This document shows, one piece after another, positions 1 to 8,476 of a DNA stretch of 64,000 nt. How positions within the stretch are numbered: position 1 is the first letter of the stretch; each line of letters begins with the position of its first letter. Under the pieces are notes generated by a model. It worked only from the letters and a program-made list of their open reading frames with translations. It was not told the DNA's origin and did not search any database. The position numbers and the translations under genes were made by a program. The DNA comes from Cohnella lupini (lineage in GTDB: Bacteria; Bacillota; Bacilli; Paenibacillales; Paenibacillaceae), in assembly GCF_003386205.1 (NCBI RefSeq), contig NZ_QRDY01000001.1, positions 496,001 to 560,000 on the forward strand, written 5' to 3'.

Positions 1-2529
1 ACGGAATTGTCATCTTTGTCGGCGAAGCTGAAGGATGAGGAAGAGAGGCTCGCGCTGGCCGACGGAAGCACGGAAGTCGAAGAGCGCCTGAAAGGCGAAT
101 TGTTCGACACGTTAAACGCGATGGCGCAAGCCCGCAACGATATTCGATACGGCGACGGCCAGCGGGAAGTGCTGGAGCGTCGGGTCGCCCGTATCGCGGA
201 AGAGGAAGCCAAGTGGCGCGAACAAATGGATGCGCTATCGGCAAAACGCGAGAAGCTCGACGAGAAAATCGCGGAGGTGACGAGAACGCTCGCGGAAGTT
301 CGCGACCGTTATGTCTCCGAAGGAGCGCGATCGGGCGAATTGCAGCGGAAGCTGGAGGAAGCGCAAGCTTCCGTGCGCCGATTCGAGCAGAAGAAGGAGG
401 CTCTCGTATCCCGAAGGGATACGATCAAAGAGCTGCAAAACGATTACGACGGTTTCCAGCACGGCGTTCGGGAAGTGCTCAAGGCTTCCAAACGAGGAAA
501 TCTTCACGGCGTCCACGGCGCCGTGGCGGAGCTCGTCAGCGTTCCGGGTCACCTCGAGGTCGCGATTGAAACGGCGCTTGGCGCCGCTCTTCAGCATATC
601 GTGATGGAAGACGAGAAAACTTCGCGCACCGCGATCGCATACTTGAAGCAACGCCAATCGGGCAGGGCTACGTTCCTGCCGCTTGACGTCATCCGGGCGA
701 GAACCTTGCCGGATAGCGACCGCCGCATGCTGGAGCAAGCCGAAGGGTTCATCGGCGTGGCTTCCGAGCTCGTAGGTTCCGAGCCGAAATACGCGGGAAT
801 CGTAAGCAGCATGCTCGGCAACGTGCTTATCGCCGAGTCGCTGGAATTGGCGAATCGCATCGCATCCAGGCTGCAGTATCGTTTCCGGGTCGTAACGCGG
901 GACGGAGACGTCGTGAATGCCGGTGGTTCGATGACGGGCGGCAGCTTGCAGAAGAAATCGTCCAGCTTGCTCGGTCGTCAGCGACAGCTCGAAGAGCTGG
1001 AGCGGGAGATCAAAGAAGCCGAGACGGCAAGGGAACGAGCCAAAACGGAAGTCGACGGCTTGAAGAAAGAACATGCGCAAGTCGCGCAAAATATCGAGTT
1101 GCTTCGTAATCAAGGAGAGCAGGAGCGCCTTAAGGAGCAGCAAACGACCGGAGAGCGCGATCAGCTGTCTCAGGATGGAAAACTGCTCGAGGAGCAGCAT
1201 GCCTCGTTGCAGGGCGAGAAGGCGGCTTTCGACGCGGAAGCCGGCGGATTGAACTCCAGCAAGGAGGAAGCGGAGGCGAGGCTCGCCGCCTTAACGTTGG
1301 AAGAAACGCGGATTCAAAGCCGGATTCGCGAAGCGGAAGAGCTCCGGCGCAAAAGCGCGTCCGCCAAGGAAGAGTTGCAGGCGACGCTGACCGAACTGAA
1401 AATATCCATCGCGAGGCTAGAACAGGATCGAAGCGCGATAGAAGAGCAGGCTGGGCGCCAACGCGCCGATCTTTCCCGCCTAACCGCGGAAAGAAAGCAA
1501 TTTAAGGAGCAGTTGGAGCATAACGAAACGGAAACCGCGCGTACGACGGAGGAATCGGTTCAGCAGCGAGAGCGTTTGAACGAACTGAGAATCCAGAAGA
1601 AGCAATTCACGGAAAACATAGAATTCAAACGCGCGGATCGCGCGGAGAAGCATCGCGAGCTGGAGCGTAAGGAAGGCGAGACGAAGGATCAGCGCGCAAA
1701 GCTTCGCAACGTAGAGGAAGGTTTGCGTCAAGCGGAAATCGCCGTCAACCGGATGGACGTCGAGCTCGACAACCTGCTTCGCAAGTTGACCGAGGAATAC
1801 GAGATCGGTTTCGAGCTAGCCAAGGAACGGTATCCGGTTCCCGAGGATATTCCGACGACGCAGAACGAAGTTCGCGACATGAAGCGGAAAATCACTTCGC
1901 TCGGGGACGTAAACCTGGGAGCGATCGAGGAGTACAAACGCGTATTCGAGCGTTTCCACTTCCTCACCGAACAAGAAAACGACCTGATCGAAGCGAAGAC
2001 GAAGCTGCACGGTATCATTCGCGAGATGGACGAGGAGATGTCCAAGCGTTTCCGCACGACGTTCGAGGAGATACGCAAGCATTTCGTCGTCGTGTTCTCC
2101 AGAATGTTCGGCGGGGGACGCGCGGATCTCGTCTTGGTCGAGCCTGATCGCCCGCTGGATACCGGCATCGACATCGTCGCTCAGCCGCCAGGCAAGAAGT
2201 TGACGAATTTGCAATTGCTATCCGGTGGCGAGAGAGCGCTAACGGCCATCGCATTGTTGTTCGCCATCCTGAACGTGAAGCCCGTTCCGTTCTGCGTACT
2301 GGACGAAGTCGAAGCCGCGCTGGATGAAGCGAACGTGGCCCGATACGCGCAATACATGCGCGAATTCTCGGATTCGACGCAATTCATCGTCGTAACCCAC
2401 CGCAAAGGAACGATGGAAGAGGCGGACGTGTTATACGGGGTTACGATGGAAGAAGGCGGCGTATCGAAGCTCGTATCCGTCCGGCTGGAAGAGGACGCGG
2501 AGAAGTTTACGGAGCCGGCAACGGCCTAA
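1..2529 (+). CDS. smc: Chromosome partition ATPase Smc, C-terminal part (5' end outside window)
   Basis: Smc is the core of the condensin-like complex that compacts and segregates the chromosome. The frame is open from base 1, so the start lies upstream; about 840 of the usual ~1190 residues are visible. In order there is a coiled coil, the hinge (about residues 165-310 of the visible part, ending near GGSMTGG), a second long coiled coil, and the C-terminal ATPase half. That half carries the signature LLSGGERALTA near residue 738 and the Walker B/D-loop VLDEVEAALDE near 763. The N-terminal Walker A is not in the window. ftsY follows 42 nt downstream, as in Bacillus. Identification is secure. 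Confidence 0.97.
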   Translation, partial: TELSSLSAKLKDEEERLALADGSTEVEERLKGELFDTLNAMAQARNDIRYGDGQREVLERRVARIAEEEAKWREQMDALSAKREKLDEKIAEVTRTLAEVRDRYVSEGARSGELQRKLEEAQASVRRFEQKKEALVSRRDTIKELQNDYDGFQHGVREVLKASKRGNLHGVHGAVAELVSVPGHLEVAIETALGAALQHIVMEDEKTSRTAIAYLKQRQSGRATFLPLDVIRARTLPDSDRRMLEQAEGFIGVASELVGSEPKYAGIVSSMLGNVLIAESLELANRIASRLQYRFRVVTRDGDVVNAGGSMTGGSLQKKSSSLLGRQRQLEELEREIKEAETARERAKTEVDGLKKEHAQVAQNIELLRNQGEQERLKEQQTTGERDQLSQDGKLLEEQHASLQGEKAAFDAEAGGLNSSKEEAEARLAALTLEETRIQSRIREAEELRRKSASAKEELQATLTELKISIARLEQDRSAIEEQAGRQRADLSRLTAERKQFKEQLEHNETETARTTEESVQQRERLNELRIQKKQFTENIEFKRADRAEKHRELERKEGETKDQRAKLRNVEEGLRQAEIAVNRMDVELDNLLRKLTEEYEIGFELAKERYPVPEDIPTTQNEVRDMKRKITSLGDVNLGAIEEYKRVFERFHFLTEQENDLIEAKTKLHGIIREMDEEMSKRFRTTFEEIRKHFVVVFSRMFGGGRADLVLVEPDRPLDTGIDIVAQPPGKKLTNLQLLSGGERALTAIALLFAILNVKPVPFCVLDEVEAALDEANVARYAQYMREFSDSTQFIVVTHRKGTMEEADVLYGVTMEEGGVSKLVSVRLEEDAEKFTEPATA

Positions 2530-2571
2530 AACAAGCTATAATTCAGGATCGACGAGTTGGAGGAAACGGAT

Positions 2572-3573
2572 ATGAGTTTTTTCAAGCGGTTAAAGGAAAG
2601 TATCGCCTCTAAGACCGAAGCGGTAACGAGTAAGTTCCGCGAAGGCTTGGCGAAGACGCGCGACGCTTTCGTCGGTAAAGTGGAAGAGTTATTCAGCCGG
2701 CGCAAAAAGATCGACGAAGAGTTCTTCGAGGAGCTCGAAGAAATATTGATCGGAGCGGACGTCGGAGTAAATACGGTTATGGGATTGATCGACGAACTTC
2801 GAGCGGAAGTCAAAAAACGCAAAATCGAGGAGCCTTCCGAATTGCGTCCGATTTTGTCCGAGAAGCTCGTAGGGATGCTGAAGGGTTCCGGCGAAGAGGT
2901 CGGAATCAACGAAAGCGCGAACGGAATTACGGTTATTTTGTTCGTCGGCGTGAACGGCGTAGGGAAAACGACGACGATCGGAAAGCTCGCTTGGCGTTAC
3001 AAGCAGCAAGGCAAGAAGGTGCTGTTGGCAGCGGGGGATACATTCCGTGCCGGGGCGATCGAGCAATTGGAAGTGTGGGGCGGAAGAGTCGGAGTCGACG
3101 TCATCAAGCAAGAGTCCGGGTCCGATCCGGCCGCGGTCATGTTCGATGCGGTTCAAGCGGCCAAGAAACAGAACGTAGACGTGCTAATCTGCGATACGGC
3201 CGGTCGGTTGCAGAATAAATCGAACCTCATGGAAGAGCTCGCCAAGATCCATAGAGTCATTCAACGGGAAATTCCCGGCGCTCCGCACGAAACGTTGCTC
3301 GTTCTCGATGCGACGACGGGTCAGAACGCGTTGCAACAAGCGAAGCTGTTCGGCGAGAAGAGCGGCGTCACGGGACTGGTACTCACGAAACTGGACGGAA
3401 CTGCCAAAGGCGGCATTGTTATCGCGATACGCAACGAGCTGTCCTTGCCGGTCAAGTTCGTCGGCTTGGGAGAGAAGATGGACGACCTGCAGCAGTTCGA
3501 CGCGGATCAGTTCGTTCACGCTTTGTTTGCCGGTCTGGCAGGCACGGAAGAAACGGAAGAAGCGAACGGTTAA
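2572..3573 (+). CDS. ftsY: Signal recognition particle receptor FtsY
   Basis: FtsY is the membrane-associated SRP receptor GTPase that docks Ffh-ribosome complexes at the translocon. It is 333 aa: a short helical N domain, then the NG GTPase domain with G1 GVNGVGKTTT near residue 126, DTAGR near 208 and TKLDG near 272. It lacks the long acidic A domain of the E. coli protein, as is usual in Bacillota. The ATG at 2572 was chosen because GGAGG at 2559-2563 lies 8 nt upstream; an in-frame TTG at 2557 has no ribosome-binding site. It probably shares a transcript with smc and is closed by a hairpin at 3588-3618. Confidence 0.97.
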   Translation: MSFFKRLKESIASKTEAVTSKFREGLAKTRDAFVGKVEELFSRRKKIDEEFFEELEEILIGADVGVNTVMGLIDELRAEVKKRKIEEPSELRPILSEKLVGMLKGSGEEVGINESANGITVILFVGVNGVGKTTTIGKLAWRYKQQGKKVLLAAGDTFRAGAIEQLEVWGGRVGVDVIKQESGSDPAAVMFDAVQAAKKQNVDVLICDTAGRLQNKSNLMEELAKIHRVIQREIPGAPHETLLVLDATTGQNALQQAKLFGEKSGVTGLVLTKLDGTAKGGIVIAIRNELSLPVKFVGLGEKMDDLQQFDADQFVHALFAGLAGTEETEEANG

Positions 3574-3587
3574 CCGAGTTTACATTC

Positions 3588-3618
3588 AAAAGGCCTCCGA
3601 ATTCATCGGAAGCCTTTT
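3588..3618 (+). terminator. Rho-independent terminator after ftsY (probably bidirectional)
   Basis: The arms AAAAGGC(c)TCCGA and TCGGA(a)GCCTTTT flank a 5-nt loop, with A-rich and T-rich ends on the two sides. It separates ftsY from the convergent small gene at 3657-3836 and could serve both. Confidence 0.85.
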
Positions 3619-3656
3619 GCTCTATTACCCGCTTTTCAATCGATCGGACTCCTATT

Positions 3657-3836
3657 TTATCGCGAAGGTGCATTCGGCTCGGGGCTGCTCATCGTAAAAT
3701 ATCCTTTGCCTATTCGCTTAATATCGTTTTCGGTAGCCGGCCTGACAATAAAAGCTTTATTCTTGATCCAGATGATTTCCTCGTCTTGCGAATGCAGCAG
3801 ATAGTCCTCGTACGGCAAAGTGGCGTTGTTGTTCAT
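3657..3836 (-). CDS. Small uncharacterised protein, 59 aa
   Basis: I do not recognise this protein. The frame runs from ATG at 3836 to TAA at 3657. It has a near-perfect ribosome-binding site (AAAGGAGAG on the minus strand, about 5 nt before the ATG). The protein starts MNNNATLPYEDYLLHSQDEE and continues with a compact hydrophobic/basic stretch, IIWIKNKAFIVRPA, that looks like beta strands. It ends in a polar tail. There is no signal peptide, membrane segment or cysteine. A TATACT hexamer lies upstream near 3883-3888 on the minus strand, without a good -35. The gene is convergent with ftsY and divergent from the WYL regulator, so it may be the regulator's partner or target (inference). Confidence 0.6.
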   Translation of the reverse strand: MNNNATLPYEDYLLHSQDEEIIWIKNKAFIVRPATENDIKRIGKGYFTMSSPEPNAPSR

Positions 3837-3885
3837 AGTCTCTCCTTTCGCTGGATTCCATCGCAGATGCGAGGGGTTAGTACAG

Positions 3886-3891
3886 TATAAT
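3886..3891 (+). promoter_or_regulatory. Possible -10 box (TATAAT) for the WYL regulator
   Basis: TATAAT lies in the divergent region between the small minus-strand gene and the WYL regulator. No convincing -35 lies 16-18 nt upstream. If used, transcription would begin after the first ATG at 3894 and initiation would have to be further downstream, which fits the start-codon problem of that gene. Confidence 0.35.
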
Positions 3892-3893
3892 TC

Positions 3894-4883
3894 ATGAAGG
3901 TTAAGAATGTTGTTGAATATTGTCTTTCACAAACTTTTTACAATTATTTTACAAATGGGGCGATCTCGATCAAGTTAGAGCGTCTAATATCGATTACATA
4001 CGCGTTGCTGAACAACGAGGTGATTTCGGCTTCGGAGTTGGCCGATAAATATCAAGTTTCCCAACGAACGATATACCGCGATATCGAAGCGATCGGAGCC
4101 GCCGGAATTCCCGTCGTTTCCTATCAAGGGGTTAACGGAGGCTTCGGCATTATTGAGGAATACAAAATGGACAAGAGTCTTCTGCGGACGGTCGATATAC
4201 AATCCCTGATCACTCTTCTTCATAGTACGGCGACCGTATTCAAGGATTATCGCGCGGAAGAAACCTTGAATCGGCTCCAAACGATCCGGCAGGGCGATCC
4301 GAATCCGAGTCTTACGCTCGATTTCGGGAGCTGGAGGACGAACAACGAAATTCTGCATACGTTACGCAAAGCCATCGAGGAACAAAACGTCATTCGTTTG
4401 GAGTATACGAACGCGGGCAACGAGACGACCGATCGCGTCATCGAGCCCGTCGGCTTGCACTTTAAATATTACTCTTGGTATTTGCACGGGTTTTGCAGGG
4501 AGCGCAAGGACTACAGGGTTTTTAAGCTGTCCAGAATAACGGGTATTCAATGCTTGAAGGAGAGGATCATCGGAAACCATGCCCAGGCGCCGAGAGACAT
4601 TTGGAACAATTTCAAACCGTCGCCGGAAATGGACGAGGCCGAGATCGTCGTTTCGGGGAGCTCGATTACGAAGGCTTTGGATACGTTCTACGGCGATGAC
4701 TTGCAATTCAACGAGGACGGAACGCTTACTTGCAACACGACGTTTAACGCGAAGGAGCCGGAGTGGCTCCTGTCCATTGTTCTGGGCTTCGGCGAGAACG
4801 CGGTCGTGAACCGGCCCGAGGAGCTCAAGCGCTTGCTTCGAGAAAAAATCGTAAAAATGCTGCAGAGATATCCCGAAGTATGA
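3894..4883 (+). CDS. YafY/YobV-type transcriptional regulator (HTH + WYL domain)
   Basis: A DNA-binding regulator of up to 329 aa. The N-terminal winged helix (LADKYQVSQRTIYRDIEAIG, residues 45-64) is followed by the ligand-sensing WYL domain (SWYLHGFCRERKDYRVFKLS, about residues 195-214) and a WCX-like tail. The start is uncertain. In homologues the protein begins M-K-L-E-R-L; here that position (residue 26, 3969-3971) is ATC. The only upstream in-frame ATG is at 3894, which gives 25 unconserved residues and has no clear ribosome-binding site. A perfect 12-bp inverted repeat overlaps the stop codon, and a 51-residue frame follows, possibly in the same transcript. The ligand and targets are unknown. 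Confidence 0.85.
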   Translation: MKVKNVVEYCLSQTFYNYFTNGAISIKLERLISITYALLNNEVISASELADKYQVSQRTIYRDIEAIGAAGIPVVSYQGVNGGFGIIEEYKMDKSLLRTVDIQSLITLLHSTATVFKDYRAEETLNRLQTIRQGDPNPSLTLDFGSWRTNNEILHTLRKAIEEQNVIRLEYTNAGNETTDRVIEPVGLHFKYYSWYLHGFCRERKDYRVFKLSRITGIQCLKERIIGNHAQAPRDIWNNFKPSPEMDEAEIVVSGSSITKALDTFYGDDLQFNEDGTLTCNTTFNAKEPEWLLSIVLGFGENAVVNRPEELKRLLREKIVKMLQRYPEV

Positions 4884-4902
4884 CAGTCAGCTGTCATACT
4901 TC
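4875..4902. repeat. Perfect 12-bp inverted repeat overlapping the regulator's stop codon
   Basis: The arms GAAGTATGACAG and CTGTCATACTTC are separated by TCAG. The TGA stop of the WYL gene lies inside the left arm. No T-run follows, so it is a poor terminator. The core TGACAG-N4-CTGTCA has the shape of an operator for a dimeric regulator. Autoregulation or control of the downstream reading frame is possible (inference). Confidence 0.7.
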
Positions 4903-4948
4903 ATCTTCTATGATGTTCTTATAAAGAACGCATAGAGGAGCTGGGGAA

Positions 4949-5104
4949 ATGCATTATCATCATCACATTCTTGAAGAACAGGTTCGGGAGCAAAGCAGGG
5001 CAATTCGTTTCATCGACCGAAACGGATGGAAATGGAATTCTCGTAGAAGGCGTTCCGACCTAATGGTGCGAATATCGAACTTCTTGCTACTTAATGCGTT
5101 TTGA
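4949..5104 (+). CDS. Small uncharacterised basic protein, 51 aa
   Basis: The ATG at 4949 follows GAGGAG and GGGGAA motifs at 4935-4948, a plausible ribosome-binding region. The 51 residues begin MHYHHHILEEQVREQSRAIR, giving a histidine-rich start and a charged helix. They continue with an aromatic/basic patch (RNGWKWNSRRRRSDL) and end hydrophobically (VRISNFLLLNAF). I do not recognise the family. It starts 65 nt after the WYL regulator and just after the inverted repeat that may control it. No conserved domain can be seen; coding status rests on the ribosome-binding site, helix-like composition and position. Confidence 0.5.
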   Translation: MHYHHHILEEQVREQSRAIRFIDRNGWKWNSRRRRSDLMVRISNFLLLNAF

Positions 5105-5488
5105 TCATTCCCTAATAGAGAATTGCGATGGCGACAGGGCTAATGAAATGCTCCGTCGCTTTTTGCGTTATTCGCTAAAGCAGTTACATTCTCCTCGACG
5201 TAGGTGTAATTTACTAAAATCCAGCTTTCGCGTTATGTAATCTAACAAAGAAGGAGAAGCGACATTGATGGCGTACGCAAAGTCGTCATAAAATGAAGCA
5301 TTAGCGATTCGATTATGGACTTTGAGAGATTAATCCGGCTGCCATCAACAATAATTAATGTAATAATACATAACATACTTATTGCAACGAAACAATTTTA
5401 CCCCTAATATGTTATATATATTTACAAACAATTCACATATTTAATTGCTAAAAGGGTTAAATATGAGCTTGATAAGGGAGGGACGTCC
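5105..5488. other. AT-rich intergenic region upstream of pucR
   Basis: No full gene lies here. A short GCGAC...GTCGC hairpin followed by TTTTT (about 5133-5162) could end transcription of the small frame upstream. AAGGAG before a TTG-ATG near 5265-5270 leads only to a 7-8 codon frame ending at a TAA, perhaps a decayed gene start. The last 150 nt are very AT-rich and contain the proposed pucR promoter. Confidence 0.5.
5382..5410 (+). promoter_or_regulatory. Predicted sigma-A promoter for pucR / purine block
   Basis: TTGCAA (5382-5387) and TAATAT (5405-5410) are separated by exactly 17 nt. This places a start near 5417 and a leader of about 70 nt before the pucR ATG. The flanks are strongly AT-rich. 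No exact PucR box of the Bacillus type was found; AAAAGGGTTAA near 5451 resembles part of it. Confidence 0.55.
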
Positions 5489-7093
5489 ATGTATTTGACA
5501 GTCGAGCAAGCTTTATCGGTATACCCGCTGTCCGAAGGGAAGCTCATTGCCGGCAATACGGGAATCCATCGCATCGTAAAGTCCGTTAACGTCATGGACG
5601 CGCCCGACATCACGGATTGGATCAAAGAAGGAGAAATGCTGCTTACGACCGCATACTTGTTGAAGGACGACCCGGAGGATGCCATGAAGCTTCTGAATAG
5701 GCTGAACGAATGCGGTTCGGCGGGCCTTGGTATCAAGCTGGGGAGATTCTGGACGTCCGTGCCCGTCAATCTGGTCGAGCAAGCGAACGAATTGGGTTTC
5801 CCGCTTATCGAACTTCCCTATCAATTCACGTTTTCGGATCAAATGAACGGCTTGTTTCAAGCCGAGATGAAGCGTAGCACGGGGATGCTGCAGGATGTTC
5901 TGAACAAACAAATCCGCCTGATGAGATTCGCTCTCCAATCGGAGCCGATACATCGTCTTTTCGAAGCGGTAACCGACGTGATCGGCGATCCGGTAGCTAT
6001 TATCGGTTCTAGAGGCCAGATCGTCTATAATTCGTCGAACGTACCCGAGGAGAGGTTATTGTCCGAACGACCAACTTCTCCGCATTCTAAGTGGGTCAAG
6101 CACAAGGAGTGGCAAGCTTATCAGGTTCCGCTAATGAAACAGGACCAATGCACGGGATACGCGATGTTCTTTAATTCAAGGTTCTTCTTGTCTTCTATAG
6201 AAGAAAGTTTATATTTGCAAGCGGCGGAGTTGTTATCGTATCACCTGAATTTCAATTACGAAGATTATTTCGAGCATTCCGTCCAGAAAGACTTTGGTCT
6301 GCTCATTAAGCGACATCTGAAACACGGGCTTCCCATCGAGACGGTTATGGAGTACGAGCAACGCTGGGAAATCGACTTATTTAAGCAACCCTACCGTTGC
6401 GTTCTGACCGATTTTCCCCTCTCGTCGCAATCGGAGGTCCGCATGGAAAAGCTGGAATTCCTGAAAAAGGAATACTTGAGCCATACGAGACTGCAGGAGC
6501 TAAGAGGCATCCACTTCGTCGTGGACGAAGGAGTCGTCTCCTTGTTCCCCGATCGGGCGGAGGATGGCGGAGAAGCTTTGTTATCCGCGCTCGACTCGTG
6601 CTTTTCCGGCAAAACGGATAGGGCGGAATTGCCGATCGCCTCGATCAGCGGCCGCAAGAAAAAGGCGGAGCAATTATTCGAAGCGTTCGACGAATGCCGA
6701 GAAACCCATCGGTTGGCGAGAAGCTGGGGAATGACCGACAGACTCCTCAAATTCGAGACGCTGGATATGGCGTTTATTTTCGAATCCGTACCCAAGGAAA
6801 AGATGAAAACGTATTGCGATAGATGGCTGGGAGGATTGCTCGGCCGGGATCCCGAGTACGTCCAAGAGATGATGAGAACGCTAGAAACCTACCTCGATAA
6901 TGACGGGCAGTTAAACGAAACGGCGAAACGGTTGTTCATCCACCGCAATACGGCGACTTACCGGATCGAGAAACTGGGGGAACTGCTCGACGTCGATTTC
7001 AAAAGAATCGACGATATATTGAGATTAAAGATGGCATTTCTCTTCAGAAGGCTGCTGAGCAGGGAAACCTCGGCGACGGATCGCATACGGTGA
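5489..7093 (+). CDS. pucR: PucR-family purine catabolism regulator
   Basis: A 534-residue transcriptional regulator expected to control the purine genes that follow. The N-terminal PucR domain covers about residues 1-125. A central GAF/sensor-like region is followed by the C-terminal PucR helix-turn-helix (LNETAKRLFIHRNTATYRIE, about residues 473-492, before a final leucine-rich helix). The ATG at 5489 has a good ribosome-binding site (GGGAGGGA). It is the first gene of a co-directional string reaching 21768, so it is likely co-transcribed with and controls its own block. The effector is unknown; allantoin-related intermediates act on Bacillus PucR. Confidence 0.9.
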   Translation: MYLTVEQALSVYPLSEGKLIAGNTGIHRIVKSVNVMDAPDITDWIKEGEMLLTTAYLLKDDPEDAMKLLNRLNECGSAGLGIKLGRFWTSVPVNLVEQANELGFPLIELPYQFTFSDQMNGLFQAEMKRSTGMLQDVLNKQIRLMRFALQSEPIHRLFEAVTDVIGDPVAIIGSRGQIVYNSSNVPEERLLSERPTSPHSKWVKHKEWQAYQVPLMKQDQCTGYAMFFNSRFFLSSIEESLYLQAAELLSYHLNFNYEDYFEHSVQKDFGLLIKRHLKHGLPIETVMEYEQRWEIDLFKQPYRCVLTDFPLSSQSEVRMEKLEFLKKEYLSHTRLQELRGIHFVVDEGVVSLFPDRAEDGGEALLSALDSCFSGKTDRAELPIASISGRKKKAEQLFEAFDECRETHRLARSWGMTDRLLKFETLDMAFIFESVPKEKMKTYCDRWLGGLLGRDPEYVQEMMRTLETYLDNDGQLNETAKRLFIHRNTATYRIEKLGELLDVDFKRIDDILRLKMAFLFRRLLSRETSATDRIR

Positions 7094-7134
7094 AATAGGA
7101 AGCAAAGAAGGCAGCGCAGAGGAGACGTGGATCA

Positions 7135-8460
7135 ATGGCGACGAAGCTTATCCGCAACGCGGTAATCATGACGATGAATGCAGGGAACGAGATCGTTCAA
7201 GGCGATATTTTCATCTCGGATAACGTAATTAAAGAGATAGGCGCTAATCTGAACGCCCAAGCGGATAGGGTCATCGATGCGGGAGGAAAAGTGCTTCTCC
7301 CGGGTTTCGTGCAGACTCATATTCATTTATGCCAAACCTTATTCCGAGGCAGGGCGGACGACCTGGCTCTAATCGACTGGCTTCGCCAGAAAATATGGCC
7401 TCTGGAAGCCGCGCACGACGAAGATTCGGTTTATTATTCCGCGTTGCTCGGGTTGGGAGAACTGATTCGCAGCGGCACGACGACGATATTGGACATGGAG
7501 ACCGTCCATCATACGGAGTCCGCCTTCCGCGCTATAGAGGAAAGCGGGATGAGGGCTTTGTCGGGCAAGGTCATGATGGATCACGGAACAGAGGTTCCGC
7601 TGGCGCTTCAAGAGAATACGCAAGCCTCTCTGCAGCAAAGCGTGGACTTATTGGAGCGTTGGAACGGCGCCGCGAACGGTAGGATTCAATACGCCTTTTG
7701 CCCGAGGTTCGTCGTCTCTTGCACGGAAGAGCTGCTGGTCGGCGTTAGGGACTTATCCGAGCGATACAAGGTTAAGGTCCATACGCACGCATCGGAGAAC
7801 TTGGACGAAATCGCGTTGGTCGAAGCGGAACGGGGCATGCGCAACGTCGTTTATTTGGATCACATCGGACTCGCGAAGCCGAACTTGATTCTTGCGCACA
7901 GCATTTGGCTGAACGACGAGGAGAAAAGAATTATTCGAGACAGGGGAGTGAAGGTAACTCACTGTCCCGGCTCCAACATGAAGCTGGCTTCCGGGATTGC
8001 CCAAGTTCCCGAGCTCTTGAGGGAAGGTATTAAAGTGGGGATCGGAGCGGACGGTGCCCCCTGCAACAATAATCTGGATATGTTTCAAGAAATGCGTTTG
8101 ACCGCCTTCATTCAGAAAATCCAGCATGGGCCAACGGTGATGGATTCCAGAACGGTGCTTCGGATGGCCACGATGGGCGGGGCGGAAGTGTTAGGCATGG
8201 AAAACGAAATCGGGAGCATCGAAGTAGGCAAATTGGCGGATTTGCAGCTTCTCGACTTGGAAGATTTTCACGTCTATCCTTCCTATGACGCGGATTTGTT
8301 CTCCAGAGTCGTCTACGCGGCCACAAGGGGAGACGTGGATACGGTTATGATCGACGGAGAAATCGTCATGCAAGGCAAAGTCGTCAGGACCATCGATCGT
8401 ACAAGAGTGCTGAAGGAATCCGATCGTACGCTGAAAGGGTTATTAAGCAGAATAGGATAG
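7135..8460 (+). CDS. Amidohydrolase-family purine deaminase (probable guanine deaminase type)
   Basis: A 441-residue metal-dependent hydrolase of the SsnA/AtzB/guanine deaminase branch. Metal ligands are visible as HIH in FVQTHIHLCQTLFRG, His in VHTHASEN, His in LAHSIWL and Asp in GIGADGAPCNNN. In this setting the natural role is hydrolytic deamination of guanine (or a related purine) to feed xanthine to the downstream dehydrogenase (inference). Related enzymes act on 8-oxoguanine, 5'-deoxyadenosine or S-adenosylhomocysteine, so the substrate is not fixed by sequence. Bacillus subtilis GuaD is an unrelated cytidine-deaminase-fold enzyme. A short gap follows pucR and 16 nt separate it from the XdhC gene. 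Confidence 0.85.
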   Translation: MATKLIRNAVIMTMNAGNEIVQGDIFISDNVIKEIGANLNAQADRVIDAGGKVLLPGFVQTHIHLCQTLFRGRADDLALIDWLRQKIWPLEAAHDEDSVYYSALLGLGELIRSGTTTILDMETVHHTESAFRAIEESGMRALSGKVMMDHGTEVPLALQENTQASLQQSVDLLERWNGAANGRIQYAFCPRFVVSCTEELLVGVRDLSERYKVKVHTHASENLDEIALVEAERGMRNVVYLDHIGLAKPNLILAHSIWLNDEEKRIIRDRGVKVTHCPGSNMKLASGIAQVPELLREGIKVGIGADGAPCNNNLDMFQEMRLTAFIQKIQHGPTVMDSRTVLRMATMGGAEVLGMENEIGSIEVGKLADLQLLDLEDFHVYPSYDADLFSRVVYAATRGDVDTVMIDGEIVMQGKVVRTIDRTRVLKESDRTLKGLLSRIG

Positions 8461-8476
8461 AACGGGGGATGACGGA

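Noticed and set aside
5440..5488. PucR box upstream of pucR
   Set aside because: Only a partial match (AAAAGGGTTAA) to the Bacillus motif; not enough to call.
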